Assembly (NCBI GenBank): GCA_036365455.1
Contig: JAWQUS010000001.1
Location: 22,919,001-22,983,000, forward strand
Origin: Macrosoma leucophasiata
Taxonomy: Eukaryota; Arthropoda; Insecta; Lepidoptera; Hedylidae
Length of the DNA: 64,000 bases
Reading direction: 5' to 3'
Shown one piece after another: positions 10,175-21,640 of the stretch. Within the stretch, counting starts at the first letter, position 1. Every line of letters starts with the position of its first letter. The position numbers were made by a program, and so were the translations under genes. A model generated the notes under the pieces. That model searched no databases. It was not told the DNA's origin and saw only the letters and a program-made list of their open reading frames with translations.

Positions 10175-10620
10175 AACAAGAAAAATAAAGACTAAACGCA
10201 ATCAACGGTCACCATTAAATTTAACATTTAATTTTTCTTTGTTTAAATTACGTTGATGGGTCAAATATAAGTGGACAAACTGGACAGCAAAATTACCAGC
10301 ACAACCAACATAACCCGACCGTCGATTCGTGCATTATAAACCCGTTTACTTATTTAACACCGGAATCAATTTCACGGGACGAGGCGGTGGAAACTTTTCA
10401 GTGCGAGGTGTAAATAGCATTCGGGAGCATTAATAATTCGGGGCCGTCACACCGAGTAGCACACACCGGATCTCTTGGGATTACTCGCAGCTGATGATCG
10501 AATATTGATATGCAAGTTTTCTGATAAGTATTTACAATGTTACAAAACCTATTTATGATGCGATTATTTGTTGTTATGGGCTTTGTGCTTTCGTATTCAA
10601 GCAAAAGATAGACACAAAAC
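10175..10620. repeat. Local duplication set 2, copy 2
   Basis: Uninterrupted copy of the unit at 9340-10030. It is non-coding; the short minus frame at 10398-10604 is a by-product. Confidence 0.85.
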
Positions 10621-11659
10621 AGGTTATATGATAAAAGGCTTACATATCATTAGCAGATCAAAATTAAGCGCATGTAGAATAAGCGCGGGTGATTTGCAAG
10701 GATAGTGATTTTTTCGGCAATCTTCTTAAAAGCTTAGTTTGCGTCGACGTGGAAATGACATTACCAGCAAGATTTTCTTTAGAGAGATTCGGTACACGTG
10801 GACTTTATAGGCCTTTTAAAATCATTAAACAAATAATTGTATTTTTGATTGCACTGCAACTATTACGGCTGGATTCCTTTCTTTTATAATTTATGATCTA
10901 AGGTTGATCTTAGTGTCACACTGATTTAATGGTAGGCCTCGATCATCAGCACTATGCTTTAGATGGTACTCTAAAACACGACATACTTGGTCAATCAACG
11001 CTGATTAGCTTGCCACTAAAACCATCTTAAATCTGAGACAATTGACAAAGATTTAACATCACAAACGTAGAAACATTTGCGAACATTTTGGGCACCAAGA
11101 TAAAACGCAAAATACATGTCCCGACTCGGTCGTTTTAACATCGAAATAAATAAGGAAAAATGTTGTTCCTTTGCAAACATAAACACATCCCGTCTATCGC
11201 CGTAATAAAACACGCTCAAAGCAAATGTAAGCTGCTGAACGGTAAAGTATAGAGGCGGCGGAAGAGTTGAGAGCGCCCCATCAATAATTCTAGGTCACAC
11301 ACGGATTTCAGTTGAAACCCTGTGGGAAGGGATCCGAATTTCTGAATTACTTGCAAATAGGATGCTGACAATGTTCGAACTAAACACGGATACAGGTTCA
11401 ACGCTTTTAATTTTATATTAGGGTGATTTGTATTCGCAATGATTGTGGAATTGACAAGGTTTATAGAGGTTGTTAAAATTAGTATTAAGAGAACAGCATA
11501 GACTGTAAATGTAGTCGGATTGAAATTATGGAATTTCAATCACAAACGGGTTGTGAAATAGATAGAACAAATCTTACAGTTGGCGTTTCATTTTCACATA
11601 AATAGTAGGAGATTAGCGAGACTTCTCGACATAAAAAGTAACTACTTTTGAGAAGTTTC
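10621..11659. other. Unassigned intronic sequence
   Basis: Frames up to 107 codons (11216-11539, minus) show no domain, and I find no TIR, tail or duplicate in the window. Confidence 0.4.
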
Positions 11660-11924
11660 ACTGGTGGTAGAGCTCCAGTGACGGAGCTCGCGAGCGTAGG
11701 CAACACTGCATTACCTAATATAATTGCTGCTAAATGGTAGTGTTCAGCACTATCGTCTTCTGGTCAGGTGGTAATGTACGGCCCTGTAATTTCCGGCAGA
11801 GGCATCACACTTTAGGCCTCAGGAGTAGTAACGCATCTGCATTTTGACCTCGGTCTTTGTGTGGGTGTCTATAGGCTGCAGTCATCACTAAACATCAATG
11901 TGAACGGCATGCTTGTTTGCCACT
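11660..11924 (+). mobile_element. ACTGG-family tail lacking its A-run
   Basis: A good copy from ACTGGTGGTAG to TGCTTGTTTGCCACT, where it stops and a CCGAAG-rich segment begins. Confidence 0.8.
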
Positions 11925-12095
11925 CAGTCTTTCGCATCAGTTCGTTCAATCTCGAAGGTTGCTCGGACCTTCGGCTTTGGGCGGGTTTTGGGCCGCAGCC
12001 GAAGGTTTCGCCGAAGATGTTTTTTTTGGCCAAAGGTGGCCGATGCCGAAGCCGACGCCGAAGCTGCGGTCGGACACTAATCATAGAGAAAAACC
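11925..12095. repeat. CCGAAG-rich segment
   Basis: Repeated CCGAAG / CTTCGG words (CCGAAGGTTTCGCCGAAG, CCGAAGCCGACGCCGAAG) make a GC-rich island in AT-rich intron. It sits between two ACTGG-family pieces. I do not recognise it. Confidence 0.5.
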
Positions 12096-12220
12096 ACATA
12101 GGCCTCATGGGTGGCAAATGCATTTCCATTTTGACCGCCCGTTTTTGTGAATATTTCTATATTTCTATAGGCTGTCTATTCACTTACCATCCACATGAAC
12201 TTCATGCTTCACACATACAT
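12096..12220 (+). mobile_element. Old ACTGG-family 3' piece
   Basis: TAGGCCTCATGGGTGGCAAATGC, ATTTTGACC, TCTATAGGCTG and CACTTACCATCCACATGAAC follow the family order, but divergent. Confidence 0.6.
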
Positions 12221-12637
12221 CTTTCGTTTCAACTGTGCAAATTTAGAGTGGCACACGTAAAACGCAGCGTGGGTAACCACATTTTTGTGCAAAACCCATA
12301 CAACAACTGTCATTGTTAGCTTTTGTGAGCTCGAATTTGCACAAATAATATGAAGGTAACGTGGCCAGCGTTAGTAAACTTTTCTTCCAAAATTTTAGAT
12401 TCTCAATCCGACATTTTAAGAATATCCAAAAAGTTAGCTAAGTTGTTTTCTTATGCTCAAACAGAAATTCAAATAAGGTTCGGGGATTTGAGTTCCAAAG
12501 TTCTTATCAGATTAAACTTGAGACTCCGCGAAGTTTCGTAAACAACTATCGCTTTTTACTGAATCCCATCTCGTGTCTTTATAATCTTACGTAATATCGG
12601 GTAAATATTTATGTTTCTGAAGCTTCTTGAAGCGTTC

Positions 12638-12920
12638 ATGACCCCGCGGCTGGTGTAGATCGTAAGCGATCTACTCGGTTAAGCGATACGGGCGCGGTCG
12701 GGTGTGTAATGGGTGACCGCTAGTAATAAATTAAAAAATGCGCGTTTCCGTGCTTCGGAGAGCATATTAAGCCGTCCCGGTTGCTATTGATAGATAGATG
12801 CAGTCGTTAAACCTTATCGGAGGCCTTATCGGCGGTTTGAAAACATCTCCACCAACCCGCAATGGAGCAGCGTGGTGGAGTAAGCTCCAGGCCTCCTCCC
12901 AAAAAGGGGAGACTATGTTT
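12638..12920 (+). mobile_element. RTE-like retroelement tail
   Basis: Words: GTAGATCGTAAGCGATCTAC, GGGTGACCGCTAGT, CGTGCTTCGGAGAGCA, CAGCGTGGTGGAGTAAGC. It matches 46478-46810 and, in part, 17905-18000. This is a common lepidopteran tail that, from memory, belongs to RTE-type LINEs or SINEs using their machinery. Confidence 0.65.
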
Positions 12921-13272
12921 CTTAATTAGCCATAACCCTCGTATATTTGATAAACTAATTATAAATGTTCTTTACTTTGATACATGTTCTGTAAACAGTA
13001 TTCAAGCTTTTTCATTACACGACCCTAACAATATACAAAAAAAAGGGGTCCCAGACTACGTTTTTTTATGTTTATCATTATATATATATATATAATGATA
13101 CAATACATTTGTATCATTTAGCAATAAAAAATCACAAAGGTTTGTAGCGATGCTAAAGCCAGTCTACATTAAGCCAGCATTATAATGTTTATCTAGTTTT
13201 TAAAATTTACAAATTTTCGTTGATAATAACGATAAAAAAGCAAACGCAGTAAAAGTTGTGTTTTTGCGTAAT

Positions 13273-13816
13273 CTAAACTAATATTATATAGAGGTAATAT
13301 TTTTTTGTTTGTTTGTTTGTAATGAATAGGCTCAATAACTACTGGACCGATTTAAAAAATTCTTTCACCATTCGAAAGCTACATTATCCACGGGTAACAT
13401 AGACTATATTTTATTTAGGAAAAAATAGGGTTCCATAAGATATTTGGTTTTTCAGACACAAGGTGTAAAAAATCAACCAGAAAAGTTACTTATTTTGCGT
13501 ACGCTGCCAAACTATAAAAGATATCGAGGAAGACTTTAGGCTATATCTATGTACAATCATCACGCTAAGACGAATAGGAGAGGGTAGGCAACATTGCACC
13601 GCGCGAAGCCGGGGCGGGACGCTATCTTATATATAAAAATTCCATGTCACAATGTTAGTAACCGTACTCCTCTGAAACGGTTGGACCGATTCTCATCAAA
13701 TTTTGTGAGCATATTGGATAGGTCTGAGAATCGGCCAACATCTATGTTTCATAAAATTTTTAAACATTTTTTTTGTATTTTCTAGGGCGATACGAAGTTT
13801 GCCGGTACAGCTAGTC
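13273..13816 (+). mobile_element. Two Helitron-like copies in tandem
   Basis: The first starts CTAAACTAATATTATATAGAGG, carries ACTACTGGACCGATTTAAAA, and ends GCGCGAAGCCGGGGCGGGACGC near 13622. The second, from about 13623, has GAAACGGTTGGACCGATTCTC and ends GCCGGTACAGCTAGT at 13816. CTAGT ends with a GC-rich stem before them fit Helitron termini. Confidence 0.65.
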
Positions 13817-13919
13817 CCTAATAAACAGGTAGGTACAAGGCACACACATCTTGGTGATATTTCAATCAATACCATATTTTTATGAGCATGTATATAAATT
13901 AGGTATGGCATGGATATCC

Positions 13920-14020
13920 CCATGAAGAGAATGATGAATGTAGAATATGCACGGGAGGTGTGTAAAAATCTGGGATATTTGGCGCTTCAAACCCTCTGCC
14001 TACCCCGTAAGGTACAAGGG
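13920..14020 (-). repeat. ACCTCCCGTGC repeat
   Basis: The reverse complement shares CACCTCCCGTGCATATTCTACATTCATCATTCTC with two plus copies at 37225-37345 and 38205-38300. Class unknown. Confidence 0.55.
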
Positions 14021-14049
14021 ATTTAGCTAAAATAAATTAAAACGACTTT

Positions 14050-14337
14050 TACTGGTGGTAGCATTTCAAGTGTAGGAGTTAGACGGCGTAGCCACCACCG
14101 CATTGTCTGACTTATCTGCCGCTAAATGGTAGTGTTCGGCACTATCGTGTTCCAGTTATATGGAAATGTATGTCTCCGTACTAACTATCACAGAAACATT
14201 GACACCTTAGGTCTCAGGGGTGAGAACGCACCTGCATTTTGACCTCTGGTTTTTATGTACATGTCTATAGGCTGAAATCATCACTTAACATCAATGTGAG
14301 CTGCATGCTTGTTTGCCACCTTCCCTCCATAAAAAAA
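14050..14337 (+). mobile_element. ACTGG-family tail, divergent subfamily
   Basis: Full-length: ACTGGTGGTAGC at the start and CCTCCATAAAAAAA at the end. Its middle (GTACTAACTATCACAGAAACAT) differs from the main type but resembles 39582-39824 and 55615-55880, so at least two subfamilies exist. Confidence 0.75.
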
Positions 14338-14404
14338 CTACATATTCATTCTTTTCCATATACAAATCAGACCGTGTTTGGTAGTTGGTTTCGTTAACTA
14401 TGGC

Positions 14405-15303
14405 ACACCGCGGACACTCCGCCATAATTCCATACAAACGTTTATTTTGGTCACCTTTTACACAGACATCATCAGTGCACAGACGTGCACGTGTGACTAC
14501 AGTGACGTGTAGTCACACGTGCACGCACACAGCGTAGCACGTAGGGTTATGAGGTTATGACTTTAGGCTTCGGACCGACAATATAGAAATAAAATAATAC
14601 TATGTACTTACGTAGATATTTCTTCCATTCTTTGATCCGGTTTACACTATGCACCCCGTCAGGCCACGAGAAAAATATGACAATTGGTCATATTTTTCTC
14701 GTGGCCTGACTGATGTGATTTCTAATTTTATTGTTCTTGGCCGATATCGGCCAGCTCAACAGTAAGGCAAATTTTTATTTACCAGCTTCACCCAGTTTAC
14801 CGGTGCATTTTAAAAACACAAACACTACTTCAACAAATAGCACAAGTACAGTATTGGAAAATAACACTCACTACCTACTCATTACGTCGACAAGTCACTT
14901 CAATTCAATATACTGAAACACTTTTATTACTAATGTAATGCAATAACATAGCGTAAAGGTAAGAAATTATAATATTAAAAAAGTTTTGTAATTGTGAACA
15001 TAATTATTATTATAATATTTTACCTTAGGTATTTTTTCCTTCAAGAAACTGGTAAACGATATTTTTTTGTCACGACTTGTTGACTTACAGCCATACACTG
15101 CACAATAAAGCACCATCTTAATGTTAATAAATAAAAAAAAATATGGTAAATTTATAATGATTACAAATTAATCAAAACTAGGGTGCTTGCAACGTCGCTG
15201 TAGAGTACCAACCGTCGCCCATAAGAGGGGAAGAGATTGGGTGAAGCGCGGCAAATGGGCGGGACGTCGAAGTGTCCATTCTATACGTAGTATTATTACA
15301 TAT
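14405..15303 (-). repeat. GTCCGCGG repeat split by a 0.66-kb insert
   Basis: Two parts of one minus-strand copy: 14405-14548 (CACACCGCGGACACTCCGCC ... GTAGCACGTAG) and 15206-15303 (CGTCGCCCATAAGAGGGG ... ATTACATATTCTCT). Compared with 44628-44846 they are adjacent, so 14549-15205 is an insertion. The insert holds a perfect hairpin and no gene I can name. Confidence 0.7.
14658..14710. repeat. Perfect hairpin, 24-bp arms, 5-base loop
   Basis: GTCAGGCCACGAGAAAAATA... reads back exactly across AATTG. It lies in the insert within the split repeat. A related single arm (CCACAAGAAAAATATGACAA) is near 55383. Confidence 0.95.
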
Positions 15304-15369
15304 TCTCTGACTATGGTTAAATTAAACTGTCTCTATAAAGTCTAATAAAGCACGTAGTAGATATCTAGC

Positions 15370-15415
15370 ATGTGCTACGCCTCGTAGTTCGGTCGAGCTA
15401 CGAGGCGTAGCATAT
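15370..15415. repeat. Hairpin, 18-bp arms
   Basis: ATGTGCTACGCCTCGTAG faces its complement with one mismatch. A smaller hairpin GCTTCG...CGAAGC follows. Confidence 0.85.
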
Positions 15416-16029
15416 GCTTCGCGCTACGAAGCGCAGTTATCTTTCTATGAAAGATTTCATAGAGGAACTTTTTTCTATGCTCAAAGCCGCCGATTTATTT
15501 TTCTTCAATGACAACTCTTGATTTAAGTTATATAATAAAAAAAAAAAAGTTCGTAAAACTACAAACGTTCCAGAGCGTTTTTTTTTTCTTTTGTTATTAT
15601 GGCATCGCTATTACGCATATTGCCAGTGTCAAGTAAAACGATATTTCATATTTATTAAAGCAGCGTAAAAGTTAGTTTATTAAAGTCATCAAGTATAATA
15701 TGTAAGTATCAAGTATATAAGTTATCAAGTATAATATGTCAGTCAAGTGAGTTACAATCAAGTTATTCGAGTAAAGCGATGGCTACTTTACCAGAACATT
15801 TACAATGAAGTTTTGGAGGCAACCTGATAGGTCGTGTTTTCGCACTGTTATTCTATTTCACTATACACGGGCACTGTAACAAACCTATATCAAACAAAAT
15901 GCCACCAATTTTATTCAATATAACTTAAAAATACACCAAGAAAATGAAATAAAATAAGAGCACCATACCCCCCTTTCAAGGTTCCCGCCAAAACTCTTCC
16001 AGAGCGTTTATCACATCACAATATACACC

Positions 16030-16450
16030 AACCCAGTTAAGAGGCAACCACAACAAACAACAATAGATCAATAACAATCTCGCACACATGAACTCGATAA
16101 TACCGGCACACTGCAGTCAAACGTACTCGCAAGTCCGGCAAATTATAGAGCAATGTCGGTTACGTACGCCCCTTAATAACCCCCACCGAAACCCTTCTTT
16201 ATACGGTTTATTTGCCGCTAAAATATTCATAGGCTCGTTTCGATATCGAAATTGAAAATTGGTTCAGTTATGAATTCGGTGTTGGATCATTACGGAACTG
16301 TGGAACATTTGTCGGGGTGAGGTGTGATTAGTTCTACATTTTGTAATCCACACAAAATAATCCACAGGAATAATGCATATTTTATGCTCTAATTAATATC
16401 ATAATGCGAATATGAACCCGTGCTCCAAATTGAGAGAAACATCAAGCGGT
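16030..16450. repeat. Local duplication set 3, copy 1
   Basis: Shares AAGTCCGGCAAATTATAGAG, CGATATCGAAATTGAAAATTG and GTTGGATCATTACGGAACTG with 17270-17655. The anchor GATATCGAAATTG lies at 16242 and 17458. Confidence 0.82.
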
Positions 16451-17269
16451 GTTGAAATTCAAAATCTCTATTCATTCCATCTTTTATTTTGCCGTATGCA
16501 TATCCGGAACAGTCATGCACGCTTAAATGTCTTTGCCTTTGGCGGCGTCGTGTGGCGGGTTGCTCACTTCCCTCTAAAATGGTCGAGGAGGGCAATGGCT
16601 GTCACATGCGTCATACTCGTGAACGGGTGCTGTTGGTGGGGACTGGTCTGTTCTGGTTTGCAGGGACTACATCACATTTAGTAGATAGCAGTTTATTTGC
16701 ATCTATGCTATGGACGTTGACATTATTTGATTTTTCACGATAATCTGTACTAGATTTAAGCTCTCATTTAAAAGAGCTCTTACTGAGTTTGTTGGGTAGC
16801 GGAGTTCTTCTCAGTAGTGACTGCACTTGGAACTCTGCTAAGTGAATAACATTGATCTTGACGAATAAGTTTTTCTTTTTCTTCATTTATTATCATTGAA
16901 GGAATTGAAAAATTTTATGATTATTATGTTTTAACCAAATAGCTTAAATTTTAATTTTTAATTTACTATTAATATATGATTTTGCTTTTACTATATGTAA
17001 TGGTTATTCGCTCTAGGTAGTTTATGATTTATTGACGTTTTGAAAGTATCTGTAAAGATCTATTCGAAATAAAAATATTTTCTATTCTTTCTATTCTATT
17101 CTATTGAAACATAATCCTTTCTAGTAGCCAATATGTTCAATAAGAACTTTACTCTGGCTTCTACTCTCTTGCCCTTTTCCTCTTAACGTGATTGTAAAAA
17201 CTATACCTATATTTAGAACAAAAAGTTAATCAAACACAGACTAAAATGTAAATTATTGAAACACATCAA
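16451..17269. other. Unassigned spacer between duplicates
   Basis: Frames up to 89 codons have no domain. A (CTATT)n run is near 17080-17105. Nothing else is visible. Confidence 0.4.
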
Positions 17270-17655
17270 GTCCGTTTAAAAGGAACTACAACAAACAGCA
17301 ACGGATCAATAACAATCTCGTATACATAAACTGTAATCAACCGTACTTGCGAGTCCGGCAAATTATAGAGTAATGCCGGTTGCGTAACTTAGCAACTCCC
17401 ACCGAAACCCCTCTTTATACGGTTTATATTCTGCTAAAACATTCACAGGGTCGTTACGATATCGAAATTGAAAATTGCTTCGGTTATGAAATTCTGTGTT
17501 GGATCATTACGGAACTGTGGTACATTTATCGGACGAGGCGAGATCAATTCAGTATTTTGTAATCCGTACAACACTGAATAATGCATATTTGATGGTCTTA
17601 TTAATACCGTAAATGCGAAAATGAACCCATGCTTCAAATTGATAGAAACATCAAC
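17270..17655. repeat. Local duplication set 3, copy 2
   Basis: Second copy of the 16030-16450 unit, roughly 80% alike by eye and non-coding. Confidence 0.82.
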
Positions 17656-17695
17656 CTAGATACAGCGCTCAACAATAAATATTGCACATCGAGTT

Positions 17696-17890
17696 TAGGA
17701 AGGAGACTTCGGCTTATTTCGGGTCTATAGAGCGTTATCTCTTTCGCACCGTACCTATTTGACGTTTGTCGACCATTTCGATCAAGTTTTGACCAATTCC
17801 GGACTGTCAGTGCTTACGTAGGCAGTGTGCAGCAGAGATAGCGCTCTACGAAGTAGAAATGAGCCTATCGTCTATTTCGTAGGCTCGATG
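17696..17890. mobile_element. MITE with TAGAGCG.TATCTC ends
   Basis: Imperfect inverted ends: GGCTTATTTCGGGTCTATAGAGCGTTATCTC on the left and, on the right, the complement of GGCTCATTTCTACTTCGTAGAGCGCTATCTC. One end alone recurs at 31150-31210. No coding capacity. Confidence 0.65.
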
Positions 17891-17904
17891 TGCAATATTA
17901 ACTT

Positions 17905-18000
17905 GACCAGCGTGGTGGAGTAAGTTCCAGGCCTCCTCCCAAGAAGGGGAGAGACTCGTGTCCAGCAGTGGGACGTATCAAGGATTGCCATTTTTATAAC
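17905..18000 (+). mobile_element. RTE-like tail, 3' fragment
   Basis: CCAGCGTGGTGGAGTAAG, GGCCTCCTCCCAAGAAGGGG, CAGCAGTGGGACGTAT and GGATTGCCATT: the last ~95 bases of the family at 46478-46810. Confidence 0.7.
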
Positions 18001-18414
18001 AACATCTGTAGAAATAAGACTAGGACCATTAGTAGGACCACCAAAAAAAATCCTATAACCTATAACCAATTCACGAAACAATTTAGAGACTATGCGTTTT
18101 TTTTTCAGGGCTCAACCAATGAATTGAATGTGATTATTTTCAGTATTATTATCTACCTACCAGAAACAACTTACCAATGATCATACATTTTAATAACCTG
18201 ATGTAAAATTTGTTACAGATGTGATAACAATAAAAAAGTAATTTTATAAAACAAATTCTATTTTTCACTTGAATATGGGTGATATTATTACAAGCGCTGC
18301 TAAGGAATAAAAATACTTGTTTACATAAAGAGATTGGAAATGAATAAACAACACAGATAAACTCTTACCAGGTATGAGGAATTAATATCATTCTCATGTC
18401 ATTGGTGGTATGTG

Positions 18415-18650
18415 ATACAGCAGCCCATAGGAAACCAGGTACATAAAAACTAGAAGGTTCAATGCATTATTTTCTCACCTCTGAAACCTAAGAAGGTCTA
18501 CCTCTGTTCTGAAATTTATGGGGTTTCACTCATGTGTATTGATTAGATGGTAACCCATCTAACTAGATCACAATAATAGTGCTGAACGTTTTAATTGGGA
18601 CGTAAAAATATTAGGTAATGTGATAGTGCCTATCTCCTCCAGCTCTTACT
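18415..18650 (-). mobile_element. Old ACTGG-family copy
   Basis: Reading order matches the family in reverse (CCCATAGG..., CTCACCTCTGAAACCTAAG, CTGAAATTTATGG, ATAGTGCTGAACG, TATTAGGTAATGTGATAGTGCC), but much decayed. Confidence 0.55.
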
Positions 18651-19144
18651 GAGTAAATAGTAAGATAAATATTTCATATTATTTTTTATCTACAGGTACA
18701 AGGTCAGCTACAAGAAACGAGAAAACTTCTGCACTTCACCTCACTAGTGCAGTGCAACCAAAAACTCTAATAGAAATTCATCAAAGCAAAATACCTACTT
18801 CTGCCTTTCATTTCTTATGTAGGTATATAATGTTGAGCCGTAATTGGATGAGAGATCGATAAAATTAAATTATTTCATTAAAAATATGTAGTTGCAAGAT
18901 CTGTGGATATATGTCTTTGAACTGAAATGATTCTATACAAATAATTCTTATTTGAAATATATGTTGTTGGAAGTATCTTATTGAATCTTTAATTTTCCTA
19001 TAAATTATGTAGATAGGTATCATGTGCTCCACACGCTGAGCTGAAGATATATCTGTACATAGATAACCTATGATATCGTAATCTACTTTATTATTAGTTT
19101 GTGTAATAAAATGGCAAACAAGCATATTGTATAGGTACTTATTT

Positions 19145-19437
19145 TTTTTATGTAGGTACTTATTGAACGTGGCAAACAAACATGCAGTTCACATTGATGA
19201 TAAATGATGACTGCAGCCTATAGACACCCATACAAAGACCAGAGGTCAAAATGCAGGTGTTAGCACTACTGAGGCCTATGCCTCTGTGCCGGAAATTACA
19301 GGGCCGTACATAACCACCTACCTGACTGGAACACGATAGTGCTGAACACTACCATTTAGCGGCAAGTATAATATATTAGGTAACGCGGTAGTGCCTACGT
19401 CCGCGAGCTCCGTCCCTGGAGCGCTACCACCAGTAAA
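19145..19437 (-). mobile_element. ACTGG-family tail, full-length type
   Basis: Runs from the T-rich tail end through CATGCAGTTCACATTGATG and GGAAATTACAGGGCCGTAC to CTACCACCAGT. Confidence 0.8.
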
Positions 19438-19547
19438 GCTCCAATGACTTTGATAAAATTGATTGCAAATGAATACTGTAGGTACCCTACATACATCTAG
19501 GTAGGTATAAATAAGCCGGTCAAGTCGTAGTTGGTAGGCAGGGATTT

Positions 19548-19713
19548 TTTTTGCCTTTGTTGTTGAAGTGGGAAACAAGCATGCAGTTCACTTTGATGTT
19601 AAGTGATGACTGCAGCCTATAGACACCCACAAAAAGAACAAGGTCAAAATGCATATGCGTTACCACTCCTGGGCCTGAGGTGTAATGCCACTGTGCCGGA
19701 AATTACAGGGCCG
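19548..19713 (-). mobile_element. ACTGG-family tail, 5'-truncated
   Basis: Same orientation as its neighbour. It stops after GGAAATTACAGGGCCGTA. Confidence 0.75.
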
Positions 19714-19982
19714 TAACCCGTACCGTTATAAATGGTATTCTGCTTGACATCACGACGTTATGACACCATGACGTAGCACCTACATTTTTCATACAAAATC
19801 ACTACGTAATTTTGTTTTTTACAGTTTTTAGACATAAACATTTTAACTAGACATTTTTTAAATCAGATAGTATTTATTGAGTATAACTATTACAATTAAA
19901 TAAAAATCAAGCTTGTCCTTCCCTGAAGAGCATAGACAGAATATATTATTCATTCATGCATCCATGCTTATACAACCGGTCT

Positions 19983-21118
19983 CATATGAGGACCTTGCAG
20001 CTAAAGCTTGCAGATCCAAATTTAAAAACTATCGGCTATTTAAAAAAAAAGTGTTTAAATATTAATGGTTGCTCTTATGTATTAAAGTTAGATGTTATAG
20101 TATTATATAAACATATATACATATTTTACTGATTGTTTTGAGGTAAATCAATTAGTTTTACAATTACTATGATTTTTTAAAGTTTGGATCTGCCTCTGTT
20201 TTGCACCAAAATTAAAGAAATCTATTATCCTATTTTGTAATATAGATAATAAAACACATAATTATAAGTATTTATTTATTTTAAGAATTTTAATCAGCAC
20301 TTAAAATATTAAAGAATCAAAAGAAAGAAAAAAATTAACGAATGTTTAACAAAAATTATATATTTAAAGGTCAACTTCAGCTTGATCATCGTCGTTTTCG
20401 CTAGAAATGTCATCTGTCGGTCCAACAGCCTCACTTGTAAGGGCCCTGTAGAAATACAGTTTGTTTGGTGGAACGTAGTTCTTTACCAGCTGCATAACAT
20501 CTTTGTATTTTGCCTTTTTCATCGGCAATGCATGATCATATACCTGTTTCTGGGGCCCAACGGATATATTGGCTTGAGGATTTCTCATTATGGGGAAATA
20601 ATCAAACACAGGCGTTCCTGTTATAACACTGCCTGCAATAGTGTCAATGTGGTCTTTACAGTATTCAAAAATGCGATACTGTGATATTTTACTAAACGCT
20701 AATAAACGGCTCAGAGTCACTCATTTTAAACACTATTTTTTTATTTTACATAAATACGATTCTTTTACATCAAAGGCGTCAGTCAGCCTTTGATGTTAAT
20801 CAATTAATTAATTAACATAACAAAACAAAACATACATCTTAATAGGCCGGGTTCAAAGCGTGTACTGACTTGATACAAGTGACGCAATCATTTCATTTGT
20901 TGCAAAAAGGTGGCAAGTCCGGACCTGTTCCCTTCTTGCACCAAACGGAATAGGGTGGCAGATCCAAATTTTGTTGAAGCGCGCTTGTTTTTCGTCGGAT
21001 CTGCCTCATTCATGCATCAAACGATAGCTCTATTTTTTTGTTAAAAGTTAAGGTGAAAAAACAACTAACGGAAAAATTTGGACTTGCCCCCTTTTTGCTG
21101 CAAGGTCCTCAATATGAC
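19983..21118. mobile_element. 1.14-kb TIR DNA transposon, class unknown
   Basis: The ends are inverted copies of CATAT(T)GAGGACCTTGCAGC. Inside each end lie repeated words: (GG)CAGATCCAAATTT near 20008 and 20953, GGATCTGCCTC near 20188 and 20995, and GGCAAGTCC or its complement GGACTTGCC near 20910 and 21085. TTGCACCAAA occurs twice. Such subterminal repeats suit transposase binding. One 118-residue frame lies inside. I cannot fix the target-site duplication (ATAT is possible) or the superfamily. Confidence 0.65.
20364..20717 (-). pseudogene. Transposon-borne frame, 117-118 residues, unknown
   Basis: Open minus frame inside the TIR element. It encodes ...FSKISQYRIFEYCKDHIDTI, then GTPVFDYFPIMRNP, a basic stretch (MKKAKYKDVMQLVKNYVPPN), LYFYRAL and an acidic end (SSENDDDQAEVDL). 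There is no in-frame ATG at its 5' edge: it opens on GTG at 20720, and the nearby ATG (20724-20722) is one base out of frame and reads MSDSEPFISV then stop. So it is a decayed gene or a 3' exon. The 'K-K..DLM.L...VPP....FY..L' end reminds me of tails in insect transposon proteins, but I cannot name the family. An accessory or remnant transposase is the likely role. Confidence 0.4.
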
Positions 21119-21640
21119 AGGCGACGTATATGGCGAGACTATTGATATTCTTACGTCTCATTACTCAACATTGGATGTGCTTTTAAAAAACCGAATAATG
21201 CACATACTTCACAAAACACGTGTTCCAACATAGAACTAACTATATCCCTAAAAAAAGATTTCACTATCACTATCCCAAGAGAGGCAAATCTAATCTAATC
21301 AACCATGGTCTTCTTACACCCATAAAGTGACTCGACCTTACGCACAACCTCTTTTATACGTGACGAAAATATAAACATTAGCCTTAAGCGCCTTTTCGTA
21401 TTCACATACAGATCAATAATCACACGAATTCCAGTACCGAGCGAAGCCCCTTAACTGCGGTACTTGAGGCACAATAAGCTTTTGTCATCGAAAACCTTAA
21501 CATTTTCCACGTACCTTGTTGTTTAGCTGTTATCTTGAATAGAAAACAATAAATACATCAACTATAAGAATGTTGGAATCTTTAGTTCTAGAAGTTATCT
21601 GAACTAAAGTGTTTCAGAACTATGTATTTAATTTTGTTAT
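21117..21640. repeat. Local duplication set 4, copy 1
   Basis: Shares TAATCTAATCAACCATGGTC, CACCCATAAAGTGACTC and CCTTTTCGTATTCACATACA with 21890-22430. The anchor TAATCTAATC lies at 21291 and 22073. Confidence 0.85.

Noticed and set aside
11861..12319. 152-codon plus frame
   Set aside because: It runs through two ACTGG-family copies and the CCGAAG island; the words match repeats, not a protein.
16389..16743. Frames of 68-89 codons on both strands
   Set aside because: They partly overlap a duplicated non-coding unit, and I see no domain, splice signal or matching frame in the second duplicate.
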